A stretch of DNA of 59,903 nucleotides from Streptomyces xylophagus. GTDB taxonomy: Bacteria; Actinomycetota; Actinomycetes; Streptomycetales; Streptomycetaceae. Shown piece by piece: positions 18,301 to 25,927 of the stretch. The notes under the pieces were generated by a model that did not search any database, was not told the origin of the DNA, and was given only the letters and a program-made list of their open reading frames with translations. Position 1 is the stretch's first letter. Every line of letters begins with the position of its first letter. The DNA lies in contig NZ_JNWO01000039.1 in the NCBI RefSeq assembly GCF_000716435.1, positions 1 to 59,903 of the forward strand, in the 5' to 3' direction. The position numbers and the translations under genes are program-made.

Positions 18301-19948
18301 TCACCATGGCGTTGCCGTGCAGGTCGACGACCTCGTCGAGCTGCCAGGACCAGGCCTGGGTGCAGGAGGAGTCCTTGAAGGCGTCCGCGTGGCACGGTTC
18401 CTTCGGGTCGTTGCCGAAGACGGGGACGGTGGAGACGGAGTCGGTGTCGGCGTGGCCGTTGCCGACCTTGTCCAGGCCGAAGTAGTACTTGGTGCCGTCG
18501 CGGGTGGTGGCGATCCAGTACTCGCCCTTGTCGTCGGTGTCGCCGCCGTCGCCGTTGTCCGCGCCGGTCTTGTGCTCGATCTTCGTTCCGTCGTCGGAGC
18601 GCGGGTGCCATTCGCCGCTGGTGTCGTCACGGACCAGTTCGACGGTGGTGCCGCCGAGGGTCATCACCGCGTTCTGGGAGGCCCAGCACAGGTCGCCGGT
18701 CTTCTTTTTCTTGCCCTTGTTGTTGGCGTCGTCGCCGTCCTGGTCCTGACCGCAGCCACGGTACGAGCGCTCGATGTGCCCGGTGTCGTAGGACCAGCCC
18801 TCGCCGATCCACGAGGTCTGCGGGTTGGCGGTGGACGTCTTGCCGTCCACGGCCTGGGAGTTGTACGAGAACGCGATGCTCGGCGTGGGGCCCGCGGAGA
18901 CCGGCGGGGTGTCGACGGCGTACGTGTACGCGAAGCCGCCCGAGGACGATCCGGCGGCCCAACTGCCCGCCGAGGAAAGGGGGGTGGCCCGGAAGGAGCC
19001 GCCGGCGCCGTTGCCGGAGTCGGTCACGCCGAGGACGCCACCGGCTCCCGAGGACGCGGCGGCGGAGACGGCCTTCGCGGCGGAGCCGTGGTAGACCGCC
19101 GACTGCACACTGCCCTTGTCCAGGGCGGCCGTCGCGTCGGCGCTGGTGGTGCCGGTCGCGGTGTCGGCGTCCATCGGGGTGGACAGGTCGACGGTGGCCT
19201 CGACCTTGGTGGCGCCCAGGTCGGTGGTCTCGTTGCCGTCGGCGTCCGTGGTCGTGGTGTCGGCGCGCAGGTCGGCCGAGTTGTCCAGCGGCTCCGGGGT
19301 GGCGCACGCCTCGTCGTTGGGGTCGGTGAGGAAGCACTCGGGGTAGCGGACCAGTTGGAGCCGGTCGGACCACTGGGCGCCGAAGTAGTTCTTGAAGTCG
19401 GTGTAGTCGACCTGGAGTCGGGCCGGCGCCGGGGTGGTGTCGCTGGTGGTGACCTGCATGAGCAGGCCGTTGACACCGGCGGCGGTGGTGTCCGTCTGGC
19501 TCAGCACATCAACTGACCAGGTTCCGACGGGCTGTTGGGTCGTGTCGTCGGAGGCGGCGCCGATCTTCACCGGTACTCCGCCGCCGACCTGGATCAGCCC
19601 GTCCTCGGCGGCGGCCAGCTTCTCCGGGGTGATGTCGGCGGTGCCGTCGGGACCGGCGGCCGGGATCGCGGTGCTGCCGTCCGGGGGGTCGGTGTCGTCC
19701 TGCGCGGCGTCGATCGCGTACTGCCGTGCGTACCCGGTCAGGGACTGGTCGGTGCCGTCCACCGGGTCGGTGGCCGGCACGTCCACCATCGCGGCGACGT
19801 CGTCGTCCGGCGGCGGCTCGGCGAAGGCCTGGCCCTCCAGGGCCCCGACCGACAGCGCGAGGGACAGCAGCAGGACGACACCGGGCACGGCTCTGCGGCG
19901 CCAGGCTCTGCGGCGCGGATGCGCGCTCGGACGTGAGCGACGGAACAC
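12350..19948 (-). CDS. RHS polymorphic toxin with ricin lectin, Hint autoprotease and nuclease-like tip
   Basis: About 2,530 residues. Order: basic leader with a hydrophobic signal (GVVLLLSLALSVGALEG); a beta-rich N-terminal region of about 1,000 residues (IAFSYNSQAVDG, WIGEGWSYDTG); many YD/RHS repeats such as YEYDLLGRLVKG and YNDAGDATSEKS; a ricin-type trefoil inserted at about residues 1,805-1,925; the RHS core end GLIHLGARDYDPVTGRFTSL; a Lys/Ala/Glu-rich helical linker; Hint; and a C-terminal toxin. GTG at 19948 is preferred, because GGGGGG lies 7 bases upstream; a GTG at 19984 lacks a site. An exported contact-dependent or released antibacterial toxin is inferred from the architecture. 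It is followed by a coupled immunity candidate and is divergent from a secreted DNRLRE protein. Confidence 0.92.
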   Translation of the reverse strand: MFRRSRPSAHPRRRAWRRRAVPGVVLLLSLALSVGALEGQAFAEPPPDDDVAAMVDVPATDPVDGTDQSLTGYARQYAIDAAQDDTDPPDGSTAIPAAGPDGTADITPEKLAAAEDGLIQVGGGVPVKIGAASDDTTQQPVGTWSVDVLSQTDTTAAGVNGLLMQVTTSDTTPAPARLQVDYTDFKNYFGAQWSDRLQLVRYPECFLTDPNDEACATPEPLDNSADLRADTTTTDADGNETTDLGATKVEATVDLSTPMDADTATGTTSADATAALDKGSVQSAVYHGSAAKAVSAAASSGAGGVLGVTDSGNGAGGSFRATPLSSAGSWAAGSSSGGFAYTYAVDTPPVSAGPTPSIAFSYNSQAVDGKTSTANPQTSWIGEGWSYDTGHIERSYRGCGQDQDGDDANNKGKKKKTGDLCWASQNAVMTLGGTTVELVRDDTSGEWHPRSDDGTKIEHKTGADNGDGGDTDDKGEYWIATTRDGTKYYFGLDKVGNGHADTDSVSTVPVFGNDPKEPCHADAFKDSSCTQAWSWQLDEVVDLHGNAMVITYQQEDNYYAKNKSTKTNVKYQRGSYPLTIEYGLNKDDLGAVPAAKVQFKTDERCLAASASKCDADNFTSGDPEKYRVWYDTPATLNCKSDTAKQCPTFPSFWTRKRLEKVVTWAHRDGTSTLYPIDEWTLNHAFESGWYQTSPGLWLSSVQHGAYDTDTTDPDDAPGQTLPAVVFDGTAYPNRVRTNSDDIELTYWHPRITGITDENGKKTVVDYNKGCTYAPATTDIADNTAACYPVHWSPDENLDNPPLAWFNKYTVGKVTEQDTVVTTTALASPDVVTTYEYGGGGYWAKTDAEFTKPSQRTHSEWRGYASVTTRVGDPDGSAATRSKTTTYYLRGSGTTLKDDTGATLSADDADENAGQSAETVTYVSSESAAAAHSRVITLPGTSTVTATRKRTGDSDLVAKRTYVKRVDDLTAYNGKWRGTRTTTAMDDDGLPKLSEVATVTLASPGDTTPTVGDRTCTLTTFDNRASTNLYGLPKRTLTTATDCDDVSSAATAAVVSDVTAGYNDAGDATSEKSLDGEGTGTITGSLTEYDVYGRANKVTDAGKNVTRTAYNPGSSPYVITGTTITNAKSQATITTIDPARGLTTLTTDPNGNKTRYEYDLLGRLVKGWQPGDADDLPSTTISYALGTKTPTRVITKSLKDNGSYTQSVTFYDGMGRTVQTQAPDATGLGRLVTSVRYNDHGAPVRTDNGYYVLGLPATTPYIPTSQQSIPNSTRATYDGLGRPLTSTTLHHNADFATATNTYSDTDASVTVVPPTGATATKTLGDALGRAVKAITYTNADRSTNTYTETTYDALGNRTQVKDKSGHLWTWTYDSRHRVRLSTDPDSGTSQTWYDDADHVTQTKDATGKILHYGYDPLGRKSTLTVGSDAFPTDEWTYDTATKGIGLPAKSIRHTTLGSTTGDIVSEATGYTEDGQLTGKTVTVPAVSGSTDNLSGSYHWSYTYTRTGKPLTTTLPATPGGMTTAEKVVTRYNTQDLPVSTSGWDWYTTGAVYNPYGQITRSTSGKNPYRVWTSALYDDSTGLLLHSYAATQTASGLVSQSAYAYDQAGNTSLVATGSTTSGTTTWDNQCFTYDARGQLVEAWTGATTKSCTDSAGTTWKATDTSATASGTVGGTPSTSTIATGTAAYGSLPYWQSYRYDDLGNRSTLTDHSTQRTSTGALNTALDGSTSYAYGDTGQPDTLTGWTQKTVTAADSGTKTVTETNSATFDDAGRTGTRTINGDTQSFVYDGEGLLKTVTGFGAGSGAITGPGGLCMDDAGGHTTDGNVIQIYTCNGTAGQKFTANGGKLTVLGKCATASGTTTGSTITLKTCVPDATTQSFTLRSDGTFYNTASKLCLNVASATVSADLTLAACTASADTQKFTLAASTSYLYDADGNRISKTTGGWTTLYLGETEVMGSQTSTATKAMRSYAQAGAPTVVRYTSSATSAHTLVAQVTNPQGTATVQIKLASGMAVQTRSYDAWGNLRGDLETSLTGWAGSRAYIGGADESSTGLIHLGARDYDPVTGRFTSLDPVMDFSDLLQLGGYAYADNSPVTKEDPNGQMWGWSQIKHAAWSATKTVAHVAYEYSGLADIVSCATNPTLGTCLMAAATIIITVATFGEGGVALAAARGGMRFGGGVLARGAEQAAVKTAEKTAVKTATKAVEKKVVKTAEEKAAKATEKSAAKASEKSAAKTGEKDAGKASDAGEDAVESGGKCNSFTPNTRVLLANGKTKAIKDLRPGDKVRSTDPILGTTASRTVTATIEGHGTKHLVRLTLANGKSITATDGHPIWLPKLHRWAKASELRSGDWLQTSAGTYVQVKAVRAWTQTATVNNLTVSGTHTYYALAGATAVLVHNCGDAESAATWVEEGGDLSKGRRGMPSNAYEYQSGTTGARSSVASRRALAPQLEMPAADGTVVTAKFDGVNGSEIIDRKLNPMFTEKSVDQARRQAATAAYHGLTAVYEVPDEAALAAMNRFMTFADVSTIVVRIGL
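12353..12760 (-). other. Toxin tip domain (restriction-endonuclease-like)
   Basis: The last 136 residues follow the Hint cleavage junction VHN|C. Key stretch: YQSGTTGARSSVASRR, then VTAKFDGVNGSEIIDRKLNP. The pattern Lys-Phe-Asp-Gly, then Ile-Ile-Asp-Arg-Lys, resembles the PD-(D/E)xK active site of Tox-REase families (Asp in KFDG; Asp and Lys in IDRK). DNA cleavage is inferred from this pattern, not shown. Confidence 0.6.
12761..13183 (-). other. Pre-toxin Hint autoprotease domain
   Basis: 141 residues from CNSFTPNTRVLLANG to TAVLVHN. The nucleophilic Cys at position 1, block B-like TDGHPIWLP, and the terminal His-Asn followed by Cys are the full set of residues needed for Hint self-cleavage releasing the C-terminal tip. 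Confidence 0.9.
14180..14535 (-). other. Ricin-type beta-trefoil lectin module inside the RHS shell
   Basis: Residues ITGPGGLCMDDAGGHTTDG, VIQIYTCNGTAGQKFT, KCATASGTTTGSTITLKTC and LCLNVASA carry the repeated Q-x-F/W and paired Cys pattern of RICIN domains. RHS repeats flank it on both sides (SFVYDGEGLLKTV before, SYLYDADGNRISK after). Confidence 0.85.
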
Positions 19949-20001
19949 GGAAGGACCCCCCGGTGAGCCCGGCGGGGCAGTCACCCCGGCCGTGAAGACG
20001 C

Positions 20002-20046
20002 GATGGAGAAAGAGAGAAGTAAGAGAAGGAAAAAGAGAAGGTGAAA
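20002..20046 (-). other. Polypyrimidine leader of the RHS toxin gene
   Basis: On the plus strand this is an almost unbroken purine run (GAGAAAGAGAGAAG and similar) in otherwise GC-rich DNA. In the toxin mRNA it would be a C/U-only leader lying about 50-100 bases before the start codon. Confidence 0.5.
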
Positions 20047-20324
20047 ACAGCCCGGATTATTGGTCAGCGGTCGAGTTCTGCGCCAGACTGTTTGGTCTTG
20101 TGTGGCATTGATCACTGACGGAAACATGACAAGAAGGCCCAACTCCGGTCAGATTCAAGGGTGTTGAGCCCCGAATAGCACCGGAATGAGTGATTCCGGC
20201 CGCCCGGGGAGTCCCCCTGCGCCTGTCGGGTCTTGTTTCGGGCACCTCGCCCCTCCATCATCTGCACACATCTCCTCCATGCCCTCAGCGCGGACCATCG
20301 GGCGGGCGGAGGAGGGCGGTCGCA

Positions 20325-20378
20325 TGCCGCCACGTCATGCCGCCATGTCATGTCTCCACCGTCATGTCGCCACCGTCA
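20325..20378 (+). repeat. Short direct repeats upstream of the DNRLRE gene
   Basis: Four imperfect copies of a CGCCAC(C)GTCATG unit follow one another: GCCGCCACGTCATG, CCGCCATGTCATG, TCTCCACCGTCATG and TCGCCACCGTCA. They lie 60-110 bases before the ATG at 20437 and may be regulator sites in the 490-base divergent intergenic region. No other gene is visible there. Confidence 0.55.
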
Positions 20379-20436
20379 GAGGGGAAACGGTTCGGTGTCC
20401 TCCGCTTCTTGGCCGCACAGGCTGAGCCCACGTCAT

Positions 20437-23400
20437 ATGCGCCTGCTCGCAGGGCTGTTGGCGCTGATCCTGGCCGCCGGGACTGCCTGGGTACTGCTGC
20501 CGGACCACGACTCCGGCGGCGGCACGGCGAAGAAGGGCGACGCGAAGCCCCACCCCCGCACGGAGACCGAGGCCCGCACCCTGGCCACGAGTTCCGGCAA
20601 GCGCGTCGAGATCGTCACGGCCCGCACCGCGACGACCACCACCTGGGCCAACCCCGACCGCACGCTGACCACCCGCATCCATGTCTCACCGGTGCGCACC
20701 AAGGTCGGCGGCACCTGGCGGGCCATCGACCCGACGCTGCGCCGCACCGCGAACGGCGACTGGACCCCGAAGGCCACGACGACGCCGGTGGTGTTCTCCG
20801 GCGGAAGCAAGGCCAAGTCGACTGCGAACAAGGCGAGTTACGTACATCCGGCGAGTTACCGCGCGAACGCCACCACCGAAACCGCGGCGGACACGGCCGC
20901 CGACACCGCCACCACCCTCGTCACCCTCACCACCGCCGGCCACACGATCGACCTCACCTGGCCCGGCACCCTCCCCGCCCCCGAGGTCGAGAGCAACGAG
21001 GCCCTGTACCGCGAGGTGCTGCCCGGCGTGGACCTCGTCCTCGCGGCGAACGACGGCGGCTTCTCCGAGGTCCTGGTCGTCAAGTCGGCCCAGGCGGCGG
21101 CGAATCCGGCGCTGAAGACCATCTCGTACGGCATGACCTCACCCGACCTGACGATGAAGCTGGACTCGCGCAGCGGCTCCATCCACGCCTACGACGCCGA
21201 CGGCAACGACGTGGCGGCCACGCCGACCCTCCTGATGTGGGACTCGGCCGGCAAGGAGGCCGTCACCGACAACCTCACCCACGGGGACGGCGGCACGGAC
21301 GACCCCGACCCGACCCCGACCGCCACGGACACCGCGAGCGAGACACCGCAGCCCGCGGACTCCGACGACGCGGCCCGGGAACGCGGCGCCGACGACCAGA
21401 ACGCCGACACCGACTTCGGTACGGCGTCGGCCGCGCCCACCGCCACCACCGAGACCGACGGCGACGCGACGGCGAGCCCGGCGGCCGCTTCCGCCGACCC
21501 CGTGGCGACCCAGCCCGCGGGCGACGAGGACTCCGTGGTCACCCCCGAAACCACCGCCATCGACGGCGAGTTCCCGGGCCTGAGCGGCCCCCAGCCCGGC
21601 ACCCACTCCGCCCGCACGGACCCGGAGCTGGCCGCCGACGGCACGGTCACCATCACCCCGGACCAGGACCTGCTGACCGGGTCGGGCACCACGTACCCGG
21701 TCTTCATCGACCCCAGCACCAACACCGACGCGGGCAACTGGACCACCGCCTACAAGCGTGGCAGCTGGGCCACCGCCACGTTCTTCAACGGGCGCGGCTT
21801 CAACAAGGGCACCAACGAGGCCCGCGCCGGCTACGAGTCGGACACCTTCGGCAGCAGCCGTTCCTTCTTCACGATGGCGTGGCCGAACGCGGTGCGCACG
21901 ACCTCCATCAAGGAGGCCACGCTCAACATGAAGGAGACGTACTCCTGGTCCTGCACCAAGAAGGACGTCGAGGTCTGGCGCACCGGTGACATCGACAAGA
22001 AGACCAGCTGGAGCAACCAGCCCGGCTGGAACGCCCGCCAGGACACCAAGTCGTACGCCAAGGGCTACAAGAAGAGCTGTGCGGCCGGGAACACGACCTT
22101 CAACGTGAAGGAGGCCGCCCAGTACGCGGCCGACAACAGCCTGAACCACTGGACGCTGGGCATCCAGGCGAGCAACGAGGACGACCAGTACTCCTGGAAG
22201 AAGTTCCAGGCGACCAACGACAACGCGGGCCCGAACGTCGACGTCACCTTCAACACCAAGCCGAACAAGCCCGCCAAGCTCAAGATGAGCCCGGGCAAGT
22301 GCACCACCGCCGCGCCCTACGTCACCATCGGCGCCAACGACCAGATCACCTTCTCCGCGGCGGTCTCCGACCCGGACGGCAAGGACGACCTGGACGTCGT
22401 GCACCTGTACCTGAAGAACGACACGACGGGCACGTACTACAACCGCGAGGCGAGCGCCTCCGGCAAGACCACGGCGAGCGTCCTGTTCGACAGCGGCGGC
22501 CTCAAGGACGGCACGTACCACTGGAACATGTACGTCAAGGACGACTATCCGGCGCAGTCCGCGACCAGTTACAGCTGCTACTTCAAACTCGACACGGTCG
22601 CCCCGAAGACCCCGACGGTGACGTCGGCCGACTTCGACGAGGCGGACGACGACAACGACAGCGGCGATGACCAGTGGTCCAAGGCCACCTTCGGCCAGTC
22701 CGGCTGCATGAAGTTCTCCAACGCGGCGGCGGAGAAGGTCACTTCGTACGCCTACAGCTGGAACTCCACGGCGTACGACAAGTCGACCAAGCTCACCGAC
22801 CTGAACAGCTGCACCACCAAGGCGGGCACGGTGATCACCGGCACCTCCACCACGTCGGTCGTCTCCGTCACCCCGCCGCTCGCCGGACCGGCGTTCCTCT
22901 ACGTGAAGGCCGTCGACGCGGCCGGCAACGAGTCGGTGACCCCGAACGCGTACAAGATCTTCGTCAGCCCCAAGGACCGCGACGAGGCCGCGGCCGACCT
23001 CACCGGTGACGACAAGCCGGACCTGCTGACCATCACCACGGCCACGGACGACGACGGCGTCACCAGCTACGGCCTGCGCAACTACCCCTCGGGCACCAAG
23101 GGCGACCTGTTCGTCGGCATGAGCCCGTCCTACGGCGAGTCGACCAAGAACACCGCGTACGCCGACGGCTGCACGAGCACCGCCGTGGACTGGAAGGACG
23201 CGCTCATCACGCACGGGGGCGACTACTACCCCGGTGACGGCCTCCAGGACCTGGTGGCCCGCATGAACGACGGCACGCTCTACGTCTACCCGGGCGACGG
23301 CTTCGGCGGCTTCAACACCTGCGCCCGGATGCCGATCCTGCTGCCCGCCACGGGCACGGACACCGGCGGGGCGAACGTCACCGTCCCGGCCGCGTCCGCG

Positions 23401-23922
23401 TTCGACCAGATCCTGGCCGTCGGGGACGTCACGGGTGACGGGAAGCCGGACCTGTTCATGACCTCCGGCACCCAGTACTGGGCGTTCACCGGTTACACCG
23501 GCGGCTCGTTCTCCGACGCGACGCTGCTGAACACCGGTTCCGCCTGGCCGGACCGCGACCTCGTCACCGTCGCGGACATCAGCGGCGACGGCATCCCCGA
23601 CATGGTCTACCGCTCGGTCTCCGGCCGGATGCTGCTGCGCAAGGGCAAGCCGAACGCCGCGGGCACCGGGGTCGACCTCCTCTCCCTCGCGACCGCGGCG
23701 GCGAGTGCGGACGCCGGCGACGGCGAGTACGCGGCCAGCGGCTGGAGTTCCACCAGCGTGCCCCGCTTCTTCGCCATCCCGGACGTCACCGGCGACGCGA
23801 TCCCCGACCTGTGGGCCCACATGAGCGACGGCAGCGTCCGCCTCTACTCCGGCGGCAAGGCGGCGATCGGCGGCTATACGACGGTGGTCGGCAGCTGGAC
23901 GGGCAAGCTGGCGTTCGGCTGA
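20437..23922 (+). CDS. Large secreted DNRLRE and FG-GAP protein, divergent partner of the RHS toxin
   Basis: 1,161 residues from ATG 20437 ([20 protein letters not shown]), a signal peptide or N-terminal anchor. Residues about 30-290 are beta-rich. An Asp/Thr/Ala-rich disordered linker follows ([16 protein letters not shown]). Then comes a DNRLRE-type domain of about 160 residues ([50 protein letters not shown]), Ig/cadherin-like modules, and at least four FG-GAP loops ([52 protein letters not shown]). Such proteins accompany RHS proteins in streptomycetes, so a role in toxin display or wall anchoring is plausible but inferred. Longer in-frame starts from 20233 cross the repeat region. Confidence 0.88.
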   Translation: MRLLAGLLALILAAGTAWVLLPDHDSGGGTAKKGDAKPHPRTETEARTLATSSGKRVEIVTARTATTTTWANPDRTLTTRIHVSPVRTKVGGTWRAIDPTLRRTANGDWTPKATTTPVVFSGGSKAKSTANKASYVHPASYRANATTETAADTAADTATTLVTLTTAGHTIDLTWPGTLPAPEVESNEALYREVLPGVDLVLAANDGGFSEVLVVKSAQAAANPALKTISYGMTSPDLTMKLDSRSGSIHAYDADGNDVAATPTLLMWDSAGKEAVTDNLTHGDGGTDDPDPTPTATDTASETPQPADSDDAARERGADDQNADTDFGTASAAPTATTETDGDATASPAAASADPVATQPAGDEDSVVTPETTAIDGEFPGLSGPQPGTHSARTDPELAADGTVTITPDQDLLTGSGTTYPVFIDPSTNTDAGNWTTAYKRGSWATATFFNGRGFNKGTNEARAGYESDTFGSSRSFFTMAWPNAVRTTSIKEATLNMKETYSWSCTKKDVEVWRTGDIDKKTSWSNQPGWNARQDTKSYAKGYKKSCAAGNTTFNVKEAAQYAADNSLNHWTLGIQASNEDDQYSWKKFQATNDNAGPNVDVTFNTKPNKPAKLKMSPGKCTTAAPYVTIGANDQITFSAAVSDPDGKDDLDVVHLYLKNDTTGTYYNREASASGKTTASVLFDSGGLKDGTYHWNMYVKDDYPAQSATSYSCYFKLDTVAPKTPTVTSADFDEADDDNDSGDDQWSKATFGQSGCMKFSNAAAEKVTSYAYSWNSTAYDKSTKLTDLNSCTTKAGTVITGTSTTSVVSVTPPLAGPAFLYVKAVDAAGNESVTPNAYKIFVSPKDRDEAAADLTGDDKPDLLTITTATDDDGVTSYGLRNYPSGTKGDLFVGMSPSYGESTKNTAYADGCTSTAVDWKDALITHGGDYYPGDGLQDLVARMNDGTLYVYPGDGFGGFNTCARMPILLPATGTDTGGANVTVPAASAFDQILAVGDVTGDGKPDLFMTSGTQYWAFTGYTGGSFSDATLLNTGSAWPDRDLVTVADISGDGIPDMVYRSVSGRMLLRKGKPNAAGTGVDLLSLATAAASADAGDGEYAASGWSSTSVPRFFAIPDVTGDAIPDLWAHMSDGSVRLYSGGKAAIGGYTTVVGSWTGKLAFG

Positions 23923-23946
23923 CAGGGCGGATCAAGGCGGTCCGGT

Positions 23947-24852
23947 TCAGTCCTGGTGTACGACGTTCCGCCCCGGGCCGCCCGAGAGCGTGTCGCGGCC
24001 CGGGCCGCCGTACAACTTGTCGTTGCCGCTGTTGCCGTAGATCGTGTCGTCGCCGCTGTTGCCGTACAGGATGTCGTTGCCCTGCTGGCCGAAGATCGTG
24101 TCGTTGCCGGTGCCACCGCGGATCGTGTCGTTGCCGGTACCCATGCCGCCGTCCAGCATCTGGCGGCCCGCGCCTCCGTAGAGGAAGTCGCTGCCCGTGC
24201 CGCCGTCCGCGCGGCTCCCCTCGCCGTTGGAGTAGATCGTGTCGGAGTCACTGCCGCCCGACACCTGGGACCTGGCGCCGGCGGTGATCACGTCCTTGCC
24301 CGCCTGGCCGGCGGCAATCGCGTCGTCGCCCATTGTGAGGGTGTCGGCGCCCGCTCCGCCCTCCACCTCGTTGCCGTCGAAGGCACCCGTGTCGATCAGG
24401 CGGTCGTTGCCGTCGCCCATGAACAGCACGGCCATGTAGAGGGACTGGCCGGTGGCGTTGTGGTAGGCGAGGGTGTCGTTGCCGTCGCCGAGGTACATCC
24501 ACAGCTTGTCGTAGCCGAAGTCGCTGCCCTGGCCTGTCTGCGTGCAGGAGATCTTGGTGAGGTCCGCGCTGTCGGGGCGGGTGCAGGGAGTCCCCGAATC
24601 GATGGTGATCGGGACCACGTCGTCGATGAGGTAGGTGAAGTGCAGTCCGTCGGTCACCGTCGCGGTGACGGTCGCCTTGTTGGTCTGGCCGGGCGCCGCC
24701 GTGTAGATGACCGACCTGCCACCGTCACCGCGTGTCATCGTGGCCGGCGCCGTCGCGGCCGAGGCGGTGACGGGCAGGGCGACCGACGCGGCCAGCGCGG
24801 TACCGAGGGCGAGGCTCAGGGCTGTTGTTCGACTGGTGCGGAGCGTAGGCAT
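23947..24852 (-). CDS. Secreted RTX-like calcium-binding repeat protein, copy 3
   Basis: 301 residues: signal peptide (MPTLRTSRTTALSLALGTAL to TASA), a 130-residue N-terminal domain with one Cys pair (GTPCTRP, ISCTQT), then glycine-rich nonapeptide repeats (GGAGADTLTMG, GGTGNDTIFGQQGND, GNSGDDTIYGNSGND) that form calcium-binding parallel beta-rolls. It ends GGPGRNVVHQD. GAAGG lies 7 bases before the ATG. It is the last of three tandem paralogues and shares start, domain order and end with the other two. It carries a Sec signal rather than the C-terminal signal of type I RTX toxins, so it is a calcium-binding exoprotein of unknown role. Confidence 0.88.
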   Translation of the reverse strand: MPTLRTSRTTALSLALGTALAASVALPVTASAATAPATMTRGDGGRSVIYTAAPGQTNKATVTATVTDGLHFTYLIDDVVPITIDSGTPCTRPDSADLTKISCTQTGQGSDFGYDKLWMYLGDGNDTLAYHNATGQSLYMAVLFMGDGNDRLIDTGAFDGNEVEGGAGADTLTMGDDAIAAGQAGKDVITAGARSQVSGGSDSDTIYSNGEGSRADGGTGSDFLYGGAGRQMLDGGMGTGNDTIRGGTGNDTIFGQQGNDILYGNSGDDTIYGNSGNDKLYGGPGRDTLSGGPGRNVVHQD

Positions 24853-24868
24853 GGCTCAACCTTCTTCA

Positions 24869-24902
24869 GGAGTACGGGAGTTCGGAAGTACGGAAGTACG
24901 GC
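24869..24902 (-). repeat. Short repeat spacer between RTX copies 2 and 3
   Basis: Degenerate 8-10-base units GGAGTACGG, GGAGTTCGG, AAGTACGG and AAGTACGG fill the gap between these two genes. It is a smaller version of the array at 25842-25922. Confidence 0.6.
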
Positions 24903-24907
24903 TCGGC

Positions 24908-25819
24908 TCAGTCCTGGTGTACGACGTTCCGCCCCAGCCCGCCGTCGAGCGTGTCCTTGCCTGGGCCGCCGTACAGCTTGTCGTTGCCGTCGTTGCCGAA
25001 GATCGTGTCGACGCCGCTGTTGCCGTACAGGATGTCGTCGCCCGGCTGGCCGAAGATCGTGTCGTTGCCGGGGCCGCCGAGGATGGTGTCCTTGCCGGCG
25101 TCGGTGCCGCCGAGGAGTGTCTGCGGGCCCGCGCCGCCGTAGACGAAGTCGTTGCCGGCGCCGCCGTCGGCGCGGCTGTCGCTGCCGTCGGCGTAGACAT
25201 GGTCGGCGTCTTTGCCGCCCTGCAGGGCGGCCAGGGCACCGCCGTGGATCACGTCGTTGCCGCCCTGGCCGTTGACGACCGCTTCGCGGCCCGCCCTGAT
25301 GGTGTCGGCGTTCGGCCCGCCCTCGATCTCGTTGCCGTCGAAGCTGCCGGTGTTGGTCGCGGTGTCCTTGCCGTCGCCCAGGATCAGCGTGGCGTGGTAG
25401 GTGGGCAGAGTGTTGGAGTTGTTGTAGGTGACGGTGTCGTTGCCGTCACCGAGGTCCAACTTCACGACGCTGTAGGTGAGTTCGGTCTGCTGGCCGGGCA
25501 CCGTGCAGGAGACCTTGGTGTGGTCCCTGCTGACGGGATAGGTGCAGGGAGTTCCCGGCTGGATGCTCATCGGGACCACGTCATCGATGACGAAGGTGAC
25601 CTTCCCGTGGTCGTACAAGGCCTCGTTGAGGACCGCCTTGTTGATCTGGCCCGGCGCCGCCGTGTAGTCGATCGTCCAGCCGAGGGGTTCGACCGCCACG
25701 GTGGCCGACTTGGTCGCGGCTCCGGCGGTGGCGGGCAGGGCGAGCGACGCGGCCAGCGCCGTGCCGAGGGCGAGGCTCAGGGCGGTTCTTCGGCTGATGC
25801 GGGACGTGGAATCGGGCAT
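24908..25819 (-). CDS. Secreted RTX-like calcium-binding repeat protein, copy 2
   Basis: 303 residues, same plan as its neighbours: signal peptide (SRRTALSLALGTALAASLAL), N-terminal domain with paired Cys (GTPCTYP, VSCTVP) and IDDVVPMSI, then repeats such as GGAGNDFVYGGAG, GGPGNDTIFGQPGDD, GNSGVDTIFGNDGND and GGPGKDTLDGGLGRN. Copy 2 has a longer spacer (GAAGG 14 bases from the ATG) than copies 1 and 3, which may lower its translation. Its leader contains the repeat array at 25842-25922. Probably in one transcription unit with the other two. Confidence 0.88.
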   Translation of the reverse strand: MPDSTSRISRRTALSLALGTALAASLALPATAGAATKSATVAVEPLGWTIDYTAAPGQINKAVLNEALYDHGKVTFVIDDVVPMSIQPGTPCTYPVSRDHTKVSCTVPGQQTELTYSVVKLDLGDGNDTVTYNNSNTLPTYHATLILGDGKDTATNTGSFDGNEIEGGPNADTIRAGREAVVNGQGGNDVIHGGALAALQGGKDADHVYADGSDSRADGGAGNDFVYGGAGPQTLLGGTDAGKDTILGGPGNDTIFGQPGDDILYGNSGVDTIFGNDGNDKLYGGPGKDTLDGGLGRNVVHQD

Positions 25820-25841
25820 GCGCGTGGCTCAACCTTCTTCA

Positions 25842-25922
25842 GGAGTACGGGAGTTAGGGGGTTCCGAGGCTCGGGAGTTCGGGGGCTCGGGAGTACGGAG
25901 GCTCGCGAGTACGGGAGTTCGG
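25842..25922 (-). repeat. Degenerate tandem decamer array between RTX copies 1 and 2
   Basis: About eight units of the type GGGAGTTCGG, GGGAGTACGG or GAGGCTCG run head to tail through the gap and recur in the next gap at 24869-24902. They are non-coding and directly precede the shared AGAAGGTTGAGCC leader. Confidence 0.7.
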
Positions 25923-25927
25923 CTAGG

